Assembly (NCBI RefSeq): GCF_040796495.1
Contig: NZ_JBFNQN010000021.1
Location: 1 to 60,874 of the forward strand
Direction of reading: 5' to 3'
DNA length: 60,874 nt
From: Kineococcus endophyticus
GTDB taxonomy: Bacteria; Actinomycetota; Actinomycetes; Actinomycetales; Kineococcaceae
This document shows positions 28,559-37,038 of the stretch, piece after piece (within the stretch, counting starts at the first letter, position 1; the number at the start of each line of letters is the position of its first letter). The position numbers were made by a program, and so were the translations under genes. Below the pieces are notes generated by a model. It was given only the letters and a program-made list of their open reading frames with translations. It was not told where the DNA came from and ran no database searches.

Positions 28559-29196
28559 GCGCCCGGGTCGAGCACCTCGTCACGTCCGGGACCTTCTCCC
28601 TGGACGGGCAGACGTTCGACGTCGACAACAACGTCTGGCTGCTCGGCGACGACGAACAGGTCCTCGTCCTGGACGCCCCGCACGACGTGGACGCCATCGC
28701 CGCCGCGATCGGGGACCGCCGGTTGCTGGCCGTCGTCTGCACCCACGCCCACGACGACCACGTGCGGCAGGCCCCGGCGCTGGCGCAGCGGTTCTCCACC
28801 GGTGAGCACCCGGTGCCGGTCCTGCTGCACCCGGCCGACCGGCCCGTGTGGGAGTTGACGCACCCGGGCGTCGCGACGACCGACCTCGCCCACGGGCAGG
28901 TCGTCTCGGTCGCCGGCACCGACCTGCACGTCCTGCACACCCCGGGGCACACGCCCGGCGCGGTGAGCCTGTACGCGCCGGACCTGGCGACCGTCTTCAC
29001 CGGCGACACCCTGTTCGCCGGCGGGCCGGGCGCGACGGGCCGGTCGTTCTCCGACTTCGGCACGATCGTGGAGTCGATCCGGACGGTGCTGCTGGAGCTG
29101 CCGCCGGAGACGCGCGTGCACACCGGCCACGGCGACGACACGACGATCGGCGACGAGGCCCCGCACCTGCAGGAGTGGATCGACCGGGGGCACTGA
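28555..29196 (+). CDS. Metallo-beta-lactamase-fold hydrolase paired with mycothiol dehydrogenase
   Basis: A 213-residue MBL-fold enzyme with the metal motif THAHDDH, then [15 protein letters not shown] and HTGHGDDT. It probably hydrolyses the formyl-mycothiol thioester or a related conjugate made by the preceding enzyme. No ATG, GTG or TTG is present near the family-consistent beginning ([10 protein letters not shown]). The only suitable codon is CTG at 28555, which overlaps the mscR stop as CTGA. The next in-frame GTG is about 44 codons in and would remove core strands. I therefore propose a CTG start with translational coupling. Confidence 0.85.
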   Translation: MSARVEHLVTSGTFSLDGQTFDVDNNVWLLGDDEQVLVLDAPHDVDAIAAAIGDRRLLAVVCTHAHDDHVRQAPALAQRFSTGEHPVPVLLHPADRPVWELTHPGVATTDLAHGQVVSVAGTDLHVLHTPGHTPGAVSLYAPDLATVFTGDTLFAGGPGATGRSFSDFGTIVESIRTVLLELPPETRVHTGHGDDTTIGDEAPHLQEWIDRGH

Positions 29197-29201
29197 GCGG
29201 G

Positions 29202-30005
29202 TCAGCCGGCCGCGCGGTGGATCGCGAGGTCGGTACGCCCGGGGGCGAGGTCGGGCCGCAGCGCGCGGTCGGGGTACTCCCCGTCGCGCAGGCGCCGGAA
29301 CGGCAGGGCGGGCTCGGAGGCGAGCCCGTCCAGCCGTCGCCGGAGGCGGTCGACCTCGGCCTGCACGCCGCCGGCGTCCAGGCCGTCCGCGTCGTGGACG
29401 ACGTGCAGGCTGAGCACCTCGACGCCCACGTACCAGAGCGTGCCGTGGGTGAGGGGGAACAGCAGGCTCTCGAGGTCGCCGCTGATGCCGCGCGGGCCGA
29501 TGGAGCGAGGGTCCTCCCCCGCCGTCACGACGAGCAGGGCCCGACGGCCGACCAGCCCGCCCTCGCCGTAGCGCTGCGGCAGGCCCGTGGCCGGGTCGGC
29601 GTCGCCCAGGGCGAAACCGGCCGTCAGGACGCGGTCGAACCAGACCTTGAGGACCGCGGGCGGGCCGTACCACCACAGCGGGAACTGCAGGACGAGCAGC
29701 TCGGCGGCCGCGAGCTTGTCCTGCTCGGCCCGGACGTCGTCGGGCAGCTGCCCGCGGGCGTGGGCGTGCCCCAGCTGCTCGGCGAGGTTGCCCGGCGTCC
29801 CGGCGAGGTCGCCGACGTCCCCGCTGCGCAGGACGGGGTCGAAGTCCTGGGCGTACAGGTCCGAGGTCAGGACGTCCCACCGGGCCGAGAGCGCCTCGAC
29901 CCCGGCGGACGTCAGGCGGCCGTTGAGGGACGTGGCGCGCGGGTGGGCGCTGACCCACAGGGCGGTGCCGGGGACGGGCGGGGGCGTGGGGCCGGCGGTG
30001 GTCAC
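29202..30005 (-). CDS. NAD(P)H:quinone oxidoreductase, flavodoxin-2 fold
   Basis: A 267-residue FMN/FAD-dependent reductase of the NQO1/MdaB/KefF group, which reduces quinones by two electrons and so avoids radical formation. The N-terminal VSAHPRATSLN is the flavin phosphate loop and FPLWWYGPPAVLKVWFDR is the family hallmark. The middle GGLVGRRALLVVTAGED segment also fits. It overlaps the TetR gene by 4 nt and is likely its target. It ends 5 nt from the convergent MBL gene. Confidence 0.88.
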   Translation of the reverse strand: MTTAGPTPPPVPGTALWVSAHPRATSLNGRLTSAGVEALSARWDVLTSDLYAQDFDPVLRSGDVGDLAGTPGNLAEQLGHAHARGQLPDDVRAEQDKLAAAELLVLQFPLWWYGPPAVLKVWFDRVLTAGFALGDADPATGLPQRYGEGGLVGRRALLVVTAGEDPRSIGPRGISGDLESLLFPLTHGTLWYVGVEVLSLHVVHDADGLDAGGVQAEVDRLRRRLDGLASEPALPFRRLRDGEYPDRALRPDLAPGRTDLAIHRAAG

Positions 30006-30598
30006 GGGGTCTCCTCCGGGGTCGGGTGGGGGTCGGTGACGGCGAGCAGGACGCGGGTGAGGGTGGTGCGCGCGACGTCCTCGCCGGTCGTGGCGTCGAG
30101 CACCGCGCGCACGAGCGCGTCACCGGCCCCCACGACGGCGCGGACGGCGGCGGCGTCGAGGGTGCCGAACGGGGCGAGCGCGTCGCGGCAGGCCGCCAGG
30201 TACGCCTCCTCGGCCTCCTGGCGGACCGCGGTCAGCACGCTCGACCCGGCGAGGGCCGCGACGACGTCGGACAGCTCCCGCCCCTCGGCGAGGCAGCAGT
30301 CGACGTACGCGCCGGCCACCAGCGCGGCGACGGTCTCCAGCCGCGGGGTGGAGCGGGCCAGCGCGGCCGCCAGCGTGGCGTGCTGCCGCTCCTCGAAGGC
30401 GCGGTACAGCTCGGCCAGCACCCCGGCCCGGTCGCCGAAGTGGTCGTAGACCAGGGGTTTGGTGACACCCGCGGCCTCGGCCAGCCGACCCAGGGTGAAG
30501 TCGTCCGTCCCGGCCTCGCGGATGAGGGCGCGGGCGGTCTCGAGGAGCTGGGCGTGGCGCTCCTCCCGGCTGAGCCGCCGGCGCGTCCCGGTCTGCAC
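30002..30598 (-). CDS. TetR-family transcriptional regulator
   Basis: A 198-residue repressor. The helix-turn-helix is FTLGRLAEAAGVTKPLVYDHF (about residues 35-55), followed by an alpha-helical ligand domain. I start at the GTG at 30598, with GGGGAGGGA about 6 nt upstream. The longer frame reading through the palindrome at 30622-30646 would put the operator inside the gene, which is less plausible. It is coupled to the quinone reductase, so the pair probably forms a self-regulated response to electrophiles or quinones. Confidence 0.88.
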   Translation of the reverse strand: MQTGTRRRLSREERHAQLLETARALIREAGTDDFTLGRLAEAAGVTKPLVYDHFGDRAGVLAELYRAFEERQHATLAAALARSTPRLETVAALVAGAYVDCCLAEGRELSDVVAALAGSSVLTAVRQEAEEAYLAACRDALAPFGTLDAAAVRAVVGAGDALVRAVLDATTGEDVARTTLTRVLLAVTDPHPTPEETP

Positions 30599-30621
30599 GG
30601 CTGGTCCCTCCCCGTCGCTTA

Positions 30622-30646
30622 CCAACAGTAACTTACTGATGGTAGG
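30622..30646. promoter_or_regulatory. Candidate TetR operator
   Basis: TACCAACAGTAA, a single C, then TTACTGATGGTA: 12-nt arms with one mismatch. It is 24 nt upstream of the TetR start and far more AT-rich than its surroundings. Confidence 0.7.
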
Positions 30647-30725
30647 CATGCTGGCTCGACCTCGGCAAGGTGTCGGCTGTGCGGTGCCGAGTGCCGCCGC
30701 GGGATCCACCTGAGAGCATCCGGGG

Positions 30726-31958
30726 GTGAGTGATCAGCCGGACGCCCCACCCGCACCCCTCGACAGCACCCCCCGGGAGCCGGCCACCGAGGTCGTCGCG
30801 CGCGGCGTGACGCAGGCTTCGCGCTGGGCCCTGCGCCTGCTCGTGCTGGGGGTCGGCATCGCCGGCCTCATCTGGCTGCTCGGCAAGGGCTGGTCGCTGC
30901 TGCTGCCGCTGCTGCTCGCGATCCTGCTGAGCGCGATCCTGTGGCCGCTGGCCGGGGTGCTGCGCGCCGTGCTGCCGAGGGCGCTGGCCGCCCTCGTCTC
31001 GATCGTCCTGCTCATCGCCGTCGTCGTCGGCATCTTCGCCGCCCTCATCCCCAACGTCGCCGACCAGTCCGGCGAGGTCGCCGACTCGGCGATCGCCGGG
31101 CTCGACAAGGTGCAGCAGTGGGTGACCGGGCCGCCCCTGAACCTCGGCGACGACCAGATCGGCAACCTCGTCAACCAGGGCATCGCCGAGCTCCAGACGA
31201 ACGCGCAGACGATCGCGCTCAGCGTCGTCGGCGGGGTCGGGACGGTCGGCGCCCGCATCGGCTCGGGCGTCGTGACGTTCCTGCTGGTCCTCGTGCTGAC
31301 GTTCTTCTGCCTGTCCGACGGCGACCGGCTGCTGCCGTGGTCGCGGCGCTGGCTGAGCGCGGAGGCGCACCGGCACGCCACCGCCCTCGGGTCGCGGGTC
31401 TGGGCCGCGCTGCGCGGCTACATCCTCAGCCAGGCCGCGGTGGCCCTCGTCGACGCCGTCTTCATCGGCATCGGGATGGCCATCGTCGGGGTCCCGTTCG
31501 CGCTGCCGCTGGCCGTGACGATCTTCTTCGCCGCCTTCATCCCCATCGTCGGGGCCGTCGTGACGGGCGTCCTCGCCGTCCTCGTCGCGCTCGTGACGCT
31601 CGGCTGGGTGCAGGCGGTCGTCGTGCTGGGGATCGTCCTGCTGGTGCAGCAGCTCGAGGGGAACGTGCTCCAGCCGCTGCTCGTCGGCAAGTCGCTCGCC
31701 CTGCACCCCGCGGTCGTCATCGGGGCCGTCACGATCGGCGGCACGCTCTTCGGGATCACGGGCGCCTTCCTCGCCGTCCCGGTGGCGGCGATCGTCACCG
31801 TCGTGCTGCGGTACGTGCACCACGAGCTGGTGCCGGACGAACCGGAGAACCCGCAGGCCAAGGCGTCGAACAAGCGCAAGCGCCGGGTGCGCCATCCCGA
31901 GGACGAGCAGCCGCAGCCCGCCACCGGCCCCCAGGACGAGCCCGCGGACCGCGACTGA
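30726..31958 (+). CDS. AI-2E family membrane transporter
   Basis: A 410-residue membrane protein of the PF01594 family, with about eight hydrophobic segments and a polar C-terminal tail of about 50 residues. Family features are the long loop after the first helices and FFAAFIPIVGAVVTG and VLQPLLVGKSLALHP. Despite the name, most members are not shown to export autoinducer-2; some are Na+/H+ antiporters or permeases of unknown cargo. The GTG start lies six bases after GAGCAT, a weak form of the leaderless -10 box. It meets the amidase gene tail to tail with a 2-nt gap. Confidence 0.88.
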   Translation: MSDQPDAPPAPLDSTPREPATEVVARGVTQASRWALRLLVLGVGIAGLIWLLGKGWSLLLPLLLAILLSAILWPLAGVLRAVLPRALAALVSIVLLIAVVVGIFAALIPNVADQSGEVADSAIAGLDKVQQWVTGPPLNLGDDQIGNLVNQGIAELQTNAQTIALSVVGGVGTVGARIGSGVVTFLLVLVLTFFCLSDGDRLLPWSRRWLSAEAHRHATALGSRVWAALRGYILSQAAVALVDAVFIGIGMAIVGVPFALPLAVTIFFAAFIPIVGAVVTGVLAVLVALVTLGWVQAVVVLGIVLLVQQLEGNVLQPLLVGKSLALHPAVVIGAVTIGGTLFGITGAFLAVPVAAIVTVVLRYVHHELVPDEPENPQAKASNKRKRRVRHPEDEQPQPATGPQDEPADRD

Positions 31959-31960
31959 CG

Positions 31961-33520
31961 TCAGGCCGGGCCCAGCGCCTCCAGCAGACCGAGCAGGTCC
32001 GCGTCGGCTCCGCGCGGGGCGAGCACGCACAACCCGACGGGCAGCTCGCCGACGCGCCCCCACGGCAGCCCCAGCGCGGGGACACCGCACTGCGAGGCCA
32101 GCGTCGTGAGCTGCAGCGTGCCGGCGCGCGCGGCCTCGAACCCCTCGGGCCCGGCCTCGCGCGAGGGGGCCGGGGTGCTGGTGCTCGGCAGGCACAGCCA
32201 GCCCCGGGTCAGCAGCCCGTCGAGCCACGCCCTGGTGCGGGCGACCACCTCGCGGGCCGCCGCCAGCTCGTCGGCGCCGACGGCCGCGCCCGCCCGGAAG
32301 CGGGCTTCGACGGACGGGGACAGCGCGCCGGGGTGCGCCTCGACGAACGCCCCGTGGTTGGCCCACGCCTGCGCGGCCTGGACCGTGCGGAACGCCGCCG
32401 TCCACGCCGCCGGGGCGTCGGCCGGCACGTCGACCTCGCGCACGGGCAGACCCGTCGCGACGGACAGGGCCGCCAGCGCCGCCTCCACGGCGAGCGCCGT
32501 CGACGGGTCCGCCAGACCGGTGAGGAACCGGCTGCGCAGCAACGCCTCCGGCCGGGAGGAGCCGGTCTCCGCACCGAGCAGGACGGCCGCCCCCCGCCGC
32601 AGCGTCGCCCCGTCGCGGGCCAGCAGCCCGACCGTGTCGACGTCCTGCGCCAGCGGCAGGACGCCCTCGACCGGGACGGCGCCGTGGGTGGGTCGCCAGG
32701 CGTACAGGCCGCAGAAGGAGCCGGGGACGCGCAGGGAGCCGGCCGTGTCCGTGCCCAGCCCGAGGTCGGCCGTCCCCGCGGCCACGGCCGCGGCCGAGCC
32801 CGAGGAGGACCCGCCCGGGACGCGGCCCGGCGCGCGCGGGTTGACGGGCGTCCCGCTGTGCTCGTTGACGCCCATGAGGGAGAACGCGAGCTCGTCCGTC
32901 TGCGCGATGCCCGCGACCTCCGCCCCCGCGTCGAGCAGCCGCTGCAGCGCCGGCGCGTGCGCCTGCTCGACCGGGGCCTGCTCCAGCCACGCGGGGACGC
33001 CACCCCCCACCCGCTGCCCCGCGACGGCCACGAGGTCCTTCACGGCGATGCGGACGCCCTGCAGCGGACCGGTCCCCGCCCCTGCGACGAGGGGGGCACC
33101 CCGCAGCCGCCAGGTCGCCGGGTCGTCCGCGGCGGCCGGGTCGGGGCGCGGGTCCACCGGCCCGCCGGACACGTGGGCCGCGTGGACCCGCCAGCTCCCG
33201 GCCTCGTCCCGGTGCCACCACTGCGTCTGGACCCCGGCGCCCTGCGCGCGCTCGGACTCGGCGACGACGTGCGCGTCGTCGGGGCCGGTCCAGCGCACGT
33301 GCACGCGCCGCAGCCACCGGGTGGGCGCGCCGCCGCGCGCGGCGCGGAACGCCGCGATGTGGTCGGCCCCGACGAGCACCCCGGTCCCCTCGGCACGCAG
33401 CGTCGCCGGGCCGGGGGCGAAGAGCTCGTCGAGCACGGCGAGGTCGTCGGCCATGAGCGCGCGCTCGTAGCGGGTGACGGCGGCCAGCAGCCCGGCCTCG
33501 TCGTGGTGGGCGTCGGTCAC
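31961..33520 (-). CDS. Amidase with N-terminal AtzH/NTF2-like domain
   Basis: A 519-residue two-domain protein. Residues 1-125 look like the AtzH/DUF3225 group of NTF2-like domains, with RYERALMADDLAVLDELFAP and WLRRVHVRWTGPDDAHVVAE. Residues 140-519 are an amidase-signature enzyme with the Ser-Ser-Lys triad K161 (AVKDLV), S238 (PGGSSSGS) and S262 (TAGSLRVPGS). In cyanuric acid catabolism AtzH and the amidases AtzE/AtzF act on carboxylated ureas, so a fused enzyme might cleave such a substrate; this is inference. The start GTG is 33520. It lies beside ispF in the same direction. Confidence 0.85.
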   Translation of the reverse strand: MTDAHHDEAGLLAAVTRYERALMADDLAVLDELFAPGPATLRAEGTGVLVGADHIAAFRAARGGAPTRWLRRVHVRWTGPDDAHVVAESERAQGAGVQTQWWHRDEAGSWRVHAAHVSGGPVDPRPDPAAADDPATWRLRGAPLVAGAGTGPLQGVRIAVKDLVAVAGQRVGGGVPAWLEQAPVEQAHAPALQRLLDAGAEVAGIAQTDELAFSLMGVNEHSGTPVNPRAPGRVPGGSSSGSAAAVAAGTADLGLGTDTAGSLRVPGSFCGLYAWRPTHGAVPVEGVLPLAQDVDTVGLLARDGATLRRGAAVLLGAETGSSRPEALLRSRFLTGLADPSTALAVEAALAALSVATGLPVREVDVPADAPAAWTAAFRTVQAAQAWANHGAFVEAHPGALSPSVEARFRAGAAVGADELAAAREVVARTRAWLDGLLTRGWLCLPSTSTPAPSREAGPEGFEAARAGTLQLTTLASQCGVPALGLPWGRVGELPVGLCVLAPRGADADLLGLLEALGPA

Positions 33521-33555
33521 GGGTGCCTCCGGTCCTCGTGGGTCAGCGCGGTGGG

Positions 33556-34032
33556 TCAGCGCGGGACGACGAGAGCCGTCGCGATGGCCGCGATGCCCTC
33601 GCCGCGGCCCGTGAGGCCGAGCCCGTCGGTCGTGGTGCCCGCCACCGAGACGGGAGCACCGGCGGCGGCGGACAGGGCCGCCTCGGCCTCGGCGCGACGG
33701 CGCCCGATCTTCGGGCGGTTGCCGACGACCTGCACGGAGACGTTGCCGACCTCGAACCCGGCCTCGCGCACCAGACGGGCGGCCTCGCCGAGCAGCCGCA
33801 CGCCGGAGGCGCCGGCGAGCTCGGGGCGGGCGGTGCCGAAGTGGGCGCCGAGGTCGCCGAGGCCGGCGGCGGCGAAGAGCGCGTCGCAGCAGGCGTGGGC
33901 GGCCACGTCACCGTCGGAGTGGCCCTCGGGGCCGGACTCCTCGTCCTCCCAGAGCACCCCGGCGACCCAGCAGGGGCGACCCACGGCGAGCGGGTGGACG
34001 TCCAGGCCCGTGCCGACGCGCGGGATGGTCAC
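33556..34032 (-). CDS. ispF: 2-C-methyl-D-erythritol 2,4-cyclodiphosphate synthase
   Basis: Fifth step of the non-mevalonate isoprenoid route: closes CDP-methylerythritol phosphate to the cyclodiphosphate. The 158-residue protein has the metal motif GLDVHPL (D and H ligands), [17 protein letters not shown] and the signature [14 protein letters not shown], and ends in [15 protein letters not shown]. The GTG start at 34032 overlaps the ispD stop by 4 nt, and the pair is coupled to carD upstream. Confidence 0.94.
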   Translation of the reverse strand: MTIPRVGTGLDVHPLAVGRPCWVAGVLWEDEESGPEGHSDGDVAAHACCDALFAAAGLGDLGAHFGTARPELAGASGVRLLGEAARLVREAGFEVGNVSVQVVGNRPKIGRRRAEAEAALSAAAGAPVSVAGTTTDGLGLTGRGEGIAAIATALVVPR

Positions 34033-34709
34033 GGGGCCTCCGAGGAGAGCAGGGCCTGCGCGAGCAGCAGGTCGAGAGGGCGGGTCACCTTGAAGGCGCG
34101 TTCGTCCCCCGGCACGGTGCGCACCGGGTGACCGAGGGCTTCGAGCATCCCGGCGTCGTCCGTGGCCGCGGCACCGGGCACGGCGGCCTCGTGGACGGCG
34201 CGCAGGACGTCGGCGGCGAACCCCTGCGGGGTCTGGACGGCGACGAGCTCGGAGCGGTCGAGCGTCTCGAGGACCGTCCGGTCCGCGACGCGCTTGACCG
34301 TGTCGGAGACGGGCACGACGGGGACCACACCGGTGGCCCCGGCGCGGACGGCCGCCACGACGGAGGTGAACACGTCGGGCGGGGTGAGGCACCGCGCGGC
34401 GTCGTGCACGAGCACGACGTCGACGTCCGCGGGCAGCGCGCGCAGACCGGCGCGCACGGAGTCCTGACGCTCGGCGCCGCCGGGGACGACGAGGACGTCG
34501 GGCACCACGGGCGAGAGCAGCGAGCGGACCTCGTCGCACGCACCGAGCGGCGCCACCACCACCACCACGTCGACGACGTCGGAGGCGGTGGCGCGCCGCA
34601 GGGCGTGCACGAGCAGTGGTTCACCGGCCAGCGGCACGAGCGCCTTGGGGCGCGACGCGCCGAGCCGGTCGCCCCGGCCGGCGGCCGGGACGACGAGCGC
34701 GGTCCTCAG
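34029..34709 (-). CDS. ispD: 2-C-methyl-D-erythritol 4-phosphate cytidylyltransferase
   Basis: Third step of the non-mevalonate isoprenoid route: transfers CMP to methylerythritol phosphate. The 226-residue protein has the nucleotide-binding start [16 protein letters not shown], then [18 protein letters not shown] and VAVQTPQGF. The frame has no ATG, GTG or TTG at the right place; the next GTG would delete the P-loop-like motif. CTG at 34709, overlapping the carD stop as CTGA, gives a product beginning (M)RTALVVP. I propose CTG initiation by coupling, as for the gene at 28555. Confidence 0.92.
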   Translation of the reverse strand: MRTALVVPAAGRGDRLGASRPKALVPLAGEPLLVHALRRATASDVVDVVVVVAPLGACDEVRSLLSPVVPDVLVVPGGAERQDSVRAGLRALPADVDVVLVHDAARCLTPPDVFTSVVAAVRAGATGVVPVVPVSDTVKRVADRTVLETLDRSELVAVQTPQGFAADVLRAVHEAAVPGAAATDDAGMLEALGHPVRTVPGDERAFKVTRPLDLLLAQALLSSEAP

Positions 34710-35188
34710 GAGGCCAGGACCTCGTCGAGCAGCGACTCGGCCTTGTCCTCGTTGGTGTTCTCGGCGAGCGCGAGCTCGGAGACGAGGATCTGCCGCGCCT
34801 TGGCGAGCATGCGCTTCTCGCCCGCGGACAGGCCGCGGTCCTGGTCGCGGCGCCACAGGTCGCGCACGACCTCGGCCACCTTGACGACGTCACCGGACGC
34901 CAGCTTCTCCAGGTTCGCCTTGTAGCGGCGCGACCAGTTGGTCGGTTCCTCCGCGTAGGGGGTGCGCAGGACCGAGAACACCCGGTCCAGCCCCTCGCGA
35001 CCGACGACGTCGCGGACGCCGACCAGGTCCACGTTGTCCGCCGGCACCTCGATCGTGAGGTCGCCCTGGGCGACCTTCAGCACGAGGTACAGCTTGTCCT
35101 CACCCTTGATGGTGCGGGTCTTGATCTCCTCGATCAGTGCTGCCCCGTGGTGGGGGTAGACGACCGTTTCGCCGACCGTGAAAGCCAT
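34706..35188 (-). CDS. carD: CarD-family RNA polymerase-binding regulator
   Basis: An essential actinobacterial transcription factor that binds RNA polymerase beta and stabilises open promoter complexes, notably at rRNA promoters. The 160-residue protein has an N-terminal RNA-polymerase interaction domain ([18 protein letters not shown]) and a C-terminal helical DNA-binding domain with the tryptophan in [11 protein letters not shown]. The start is ATG at 35188 with GAAAGGGG upstream, giving the standard length; a longer frame to 35224 is unnecessary. It leads carD-ispD-ispF, a conserved actinobacterial order. Confidence 0.95.
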   Translation of the reverse strand: MAFTVGETVVYPHHGAALIEEIKTRTIKGEDKLYLVLKVAQGDLTIEVPADNVDLVGVRDVVGREGLDRVFSVLRTPYAEEPTNWSRRYKANLEKLASGDVVKVAEVVRDLWRRDQDRGLSAGEKRMLAKARQILVSELALAENTNEDKAESLLDEVLAS

Positions 35189-35465
35189 AGAACGTGACCC
35201 CTTTCCCTGCACCCAGGTTACCACGTTGAACGGGGGCCGGACAGTCCCGGACGGAGCGTTTGCGCAGGTCAGAGGCTCACAGGTCCAGTCCCAGGGGTTG
35301 ACAGGTCCCCGGTGACGTGCTTCGCGCGCGCCCCGGGCGGTCGCTCTGCGTCACGGAGTCGTCACGTCCGCGGGGTCCCGGCGGGCGTCCCGGCCCGTGA
35401 CGAGACCGTGATCAGGACGTGATCGCTACGCACCGCTCCCCTGCGACCGCAGCTACGACTGCCGG

Positions 35466-35471
35466 TAGTCT
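35466..35471 (+). promoter_or_regulatory. Predicted -10 box of leaderless lipoprotein transcript
   Basis: TAGTCT, six bases before the GTG at 35478. The rest of the 289-bp carD/lipoprotein gap contains TTGACA at about 35298 and a direct repeat of CGTGATC at 35407 and 35418; no gene is seen. Confidence 0.55.
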
Positions 35472-35477
35472 GACCGC

Positions 35478-36257
35478 GTGAAGCTGCGCACCCCGCTCCT
35501 GACCAGCGGCGTCCCGACCCGCGGGTGGACCCGCCCCGTCCGGCGCTCGGCCCTCGCGGTCGTCACCTCCGCGGCCGTCCTCGGGGTCGCCGGGTGCTCG
35601 GTGTTCTCGCCGCCGACCGTCCTGAAGCCCTACGCCCCCAGCGACGGGTCGCAGACGACCGTCGGCGGGGTCGAGGTGCGCAACGTCCTCATGGTCTCCA
35701 GCGGCGTCGACGAGCCGGGTGTGCTCTCCGCCGTCCTGGTGAACTCCGGCTCCGCTCCCGCCGACGTGTCCGTCTCCGTCGACGTCGACGCGGGGTCGCC
35801 CACGACCGAGCAGTTCACCGTCGCGCAGAACGCCTCCGTCCACATCGGCGACCCGGGCGCCGTCGCGGACGACGCGGCCTCCACCGACGACGACGCGGGC
35901 GACCAGGAGCAGGTCGCCTGGCTCCAGGTGCCGCAGGTCCCCGTGGTCCCGGGCCAGACCGTCCCGGTGACCTTCACCGTCAACGGCCAGAACGCCTCCG
36001 TCAACGCCCAGGTCCTGCGGCCCTGCTTCGAGTACGCGACCGTGACGCCGACGGTCCCGGCGCCCACGTCGACGCCCACCTCGACGGCCACCTCCAGCCC
36101 GGGCGCCACGGAGGGCGCGGAGGGCACCCCGACCGCCACCGGCACCCCGTCGACGAGCACCTCCTCGGCGGCCGCCTCCCCGACGATCAGCTGCGGCCCG
36201 GTCACCGGCGAGGAGCAGGGCCTGCTCGGTGAGGACGAGGAGGGCGGCGAGGGCTGA
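35478..36257 (+). CDS. Secreted lipoprotein of unknown function
   Basis: A 259-residue lipoprotein. The signal sequence ends in LGVAGC, with C40 as the lipidation site. The middle part (about 60-195) looks like a small beta-sandwich domain with VRNVLMVSS and VNSGSAPADVSVSVDV segments, as in DUF461/copper-chaperone-like or DNA-binding-unrelated actinobacterial lipoproteins. The last 60 residues are a Thr/Ser/Pro-rich tail. The start codon is GTG, leaderless by prediction. It stands alone between carD and a strong hairpin. I cannot assign a function. Confidence 0.8.
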   Translation: MKLRTPLLTSGVPTRGWTRPVRRSALAVVTSAAVLGVAGCSVFSPPTVLKPYAPSDGSQTTVGGVEVRNVLMVSSGVDEPGVLSAVLVNSGSAPADVSVSVDVDAGSPTTEQFTVAQNASVHIGDPGAVADDAASTDDDAGDQEQVAWLQVPQVPVVPGQTVPVTFTVNGQNASVNAQVLRPCFEYATVTPTVPAPTSTPTSTATSSPGATEGAEGTPTATGTPSTSTSSAAASPTISCGPVTGEEQGLLGEDEEGGEG

Positions 36258-36279
36258 CCCCGCCTCCCGCGCAGCGCGC

Positions 36280-36325
36280 ACGTGCGAGAGGGGCGGGCCC
36301 GACCGGGACCGCCCCTCTCGCACGT
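36280..36325. terminator. 17-bp perfect hairpin between lipoprotein and regX3
   Basis: Arms ACGTGCGAGAGGGGCGG and CCGCCCCTCTCGCACGT enclose 12 nt, between convergent genes. It is a probable bidirectional terminator. Confidence 0.85.
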
Positions 36326-36357
36326 ACGGGACCGGGCCCGCGCCGTGTCAGGGCAGG

Positions 36358-37038
36358 TCAGCCCTCGAACTTGTAGCCCAGCCCGCGGACGGTGACCAGG
36401 TACCGAGGGTTGGAGGGATCCGGCTCGATCTTGGCGCGCAGGCGCTTGACGTGGACGTCGAGCGTCTTGGTGTCGCCCACGTAGTCCGAACCCCAGACGC
36501 GGTCGATGAGCTGCACCCGCGTCAGCACCCGGCCGGCGTTGCGCAGCAGCAGTTCCAGGAGCTCGAACTCCTTCAGCGGCAACGGCACCCGCTCACCGCG
36601 CACGGTCACGACGTGGCGGTCGACGTCCATCCGCACCCCGCCGGCCTCGACCGTCGTCTGGACGAGCTCCTCCGGTTCGGCCCCGCGGCGCAGCACCGCG
36701 CGGACGCGGGCGAGCAGCTCGCGCGAGGAGTACGGCTTCGTGACGTAGTCGTCGGCGCCGATCTCGAGCCCCACGACCTTGTCGATCTCGGAGTCCTTCG
36801 CGGTGAGCATGATGACCGGGACGCTGGAGCGGGTCCGCAGCTGCCGGCACACCTCGGTGCCGGGCAGGCCCGGGAGCATGAGGTCGAGCAGGACGAGGTC
36901 GGCGCCCTCCTTGTCGAACTCCTCCAGGGCGTCGGGCCCGTTCTCGGTGACCGCCACGTCGTACCCCTCCCGCCGCAGCAGGTAGGACAGCGGGTCGGAG
37001 AACGACTCCTCGTCCTCGACCACCAGGATGCGCGTCAC
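36358..37038 (-). CDS. regX3: Response regulator RegX3 (phosphate sensing)
   Basis: The DNA-binding partner of SenX3, controlling the phosphate-starvation regulon. The 226-residue OmpR/PhoB-type protein has a receiver domain with acidic residues E9-E11, phosphorylation site D52 (LLDLMLPG) and K in VTKPYSSRELLAR. A winged helix follows with LLELLLRNAGRVLTRVQLIDRVWG and the recognition helix TLDVHVKRLRAKI. The GTG start at 37038 overlaps senX3 by 4 nt. Together with phoU, ppk and pstS it makes this window rich in Pho genes. Confidence 0.93.
   Translation of the reverse strand: MTRILVVEDEESFSDPLSYLLRREGYDVAVTENGPDALEEFDKEGADLVLLDLMLPGLPGTEVCRQLRTRSSVPVIMLTAKDSEIDKVVGLEIGADDYVTKPYSSRELLARVRAVLRRGAEPEELVQTTVEAGGVRMDVDRHVVTVRGERVPLPLKEFELLELLLRNAGRVLTRVQLIDRVWGSDYVGDTKTLDVHVKRLRAKIEPDPSNPRYLVTVRGLGYKFEG

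Noticed and set aside
30726-31958. An autoinducer-2 quorum-sensing exporter
   Set aside because: The family name reflects one E. coli study; no LuxS or AI-2 genes are present here, so only the family is reported.
35189-35477. A riboswitch or small RNA between carD and the lipoprotein
   Set aside because: I could not draw a conserved structure; only promoter-like boxes and a CGTGATC direct repeat are visible.
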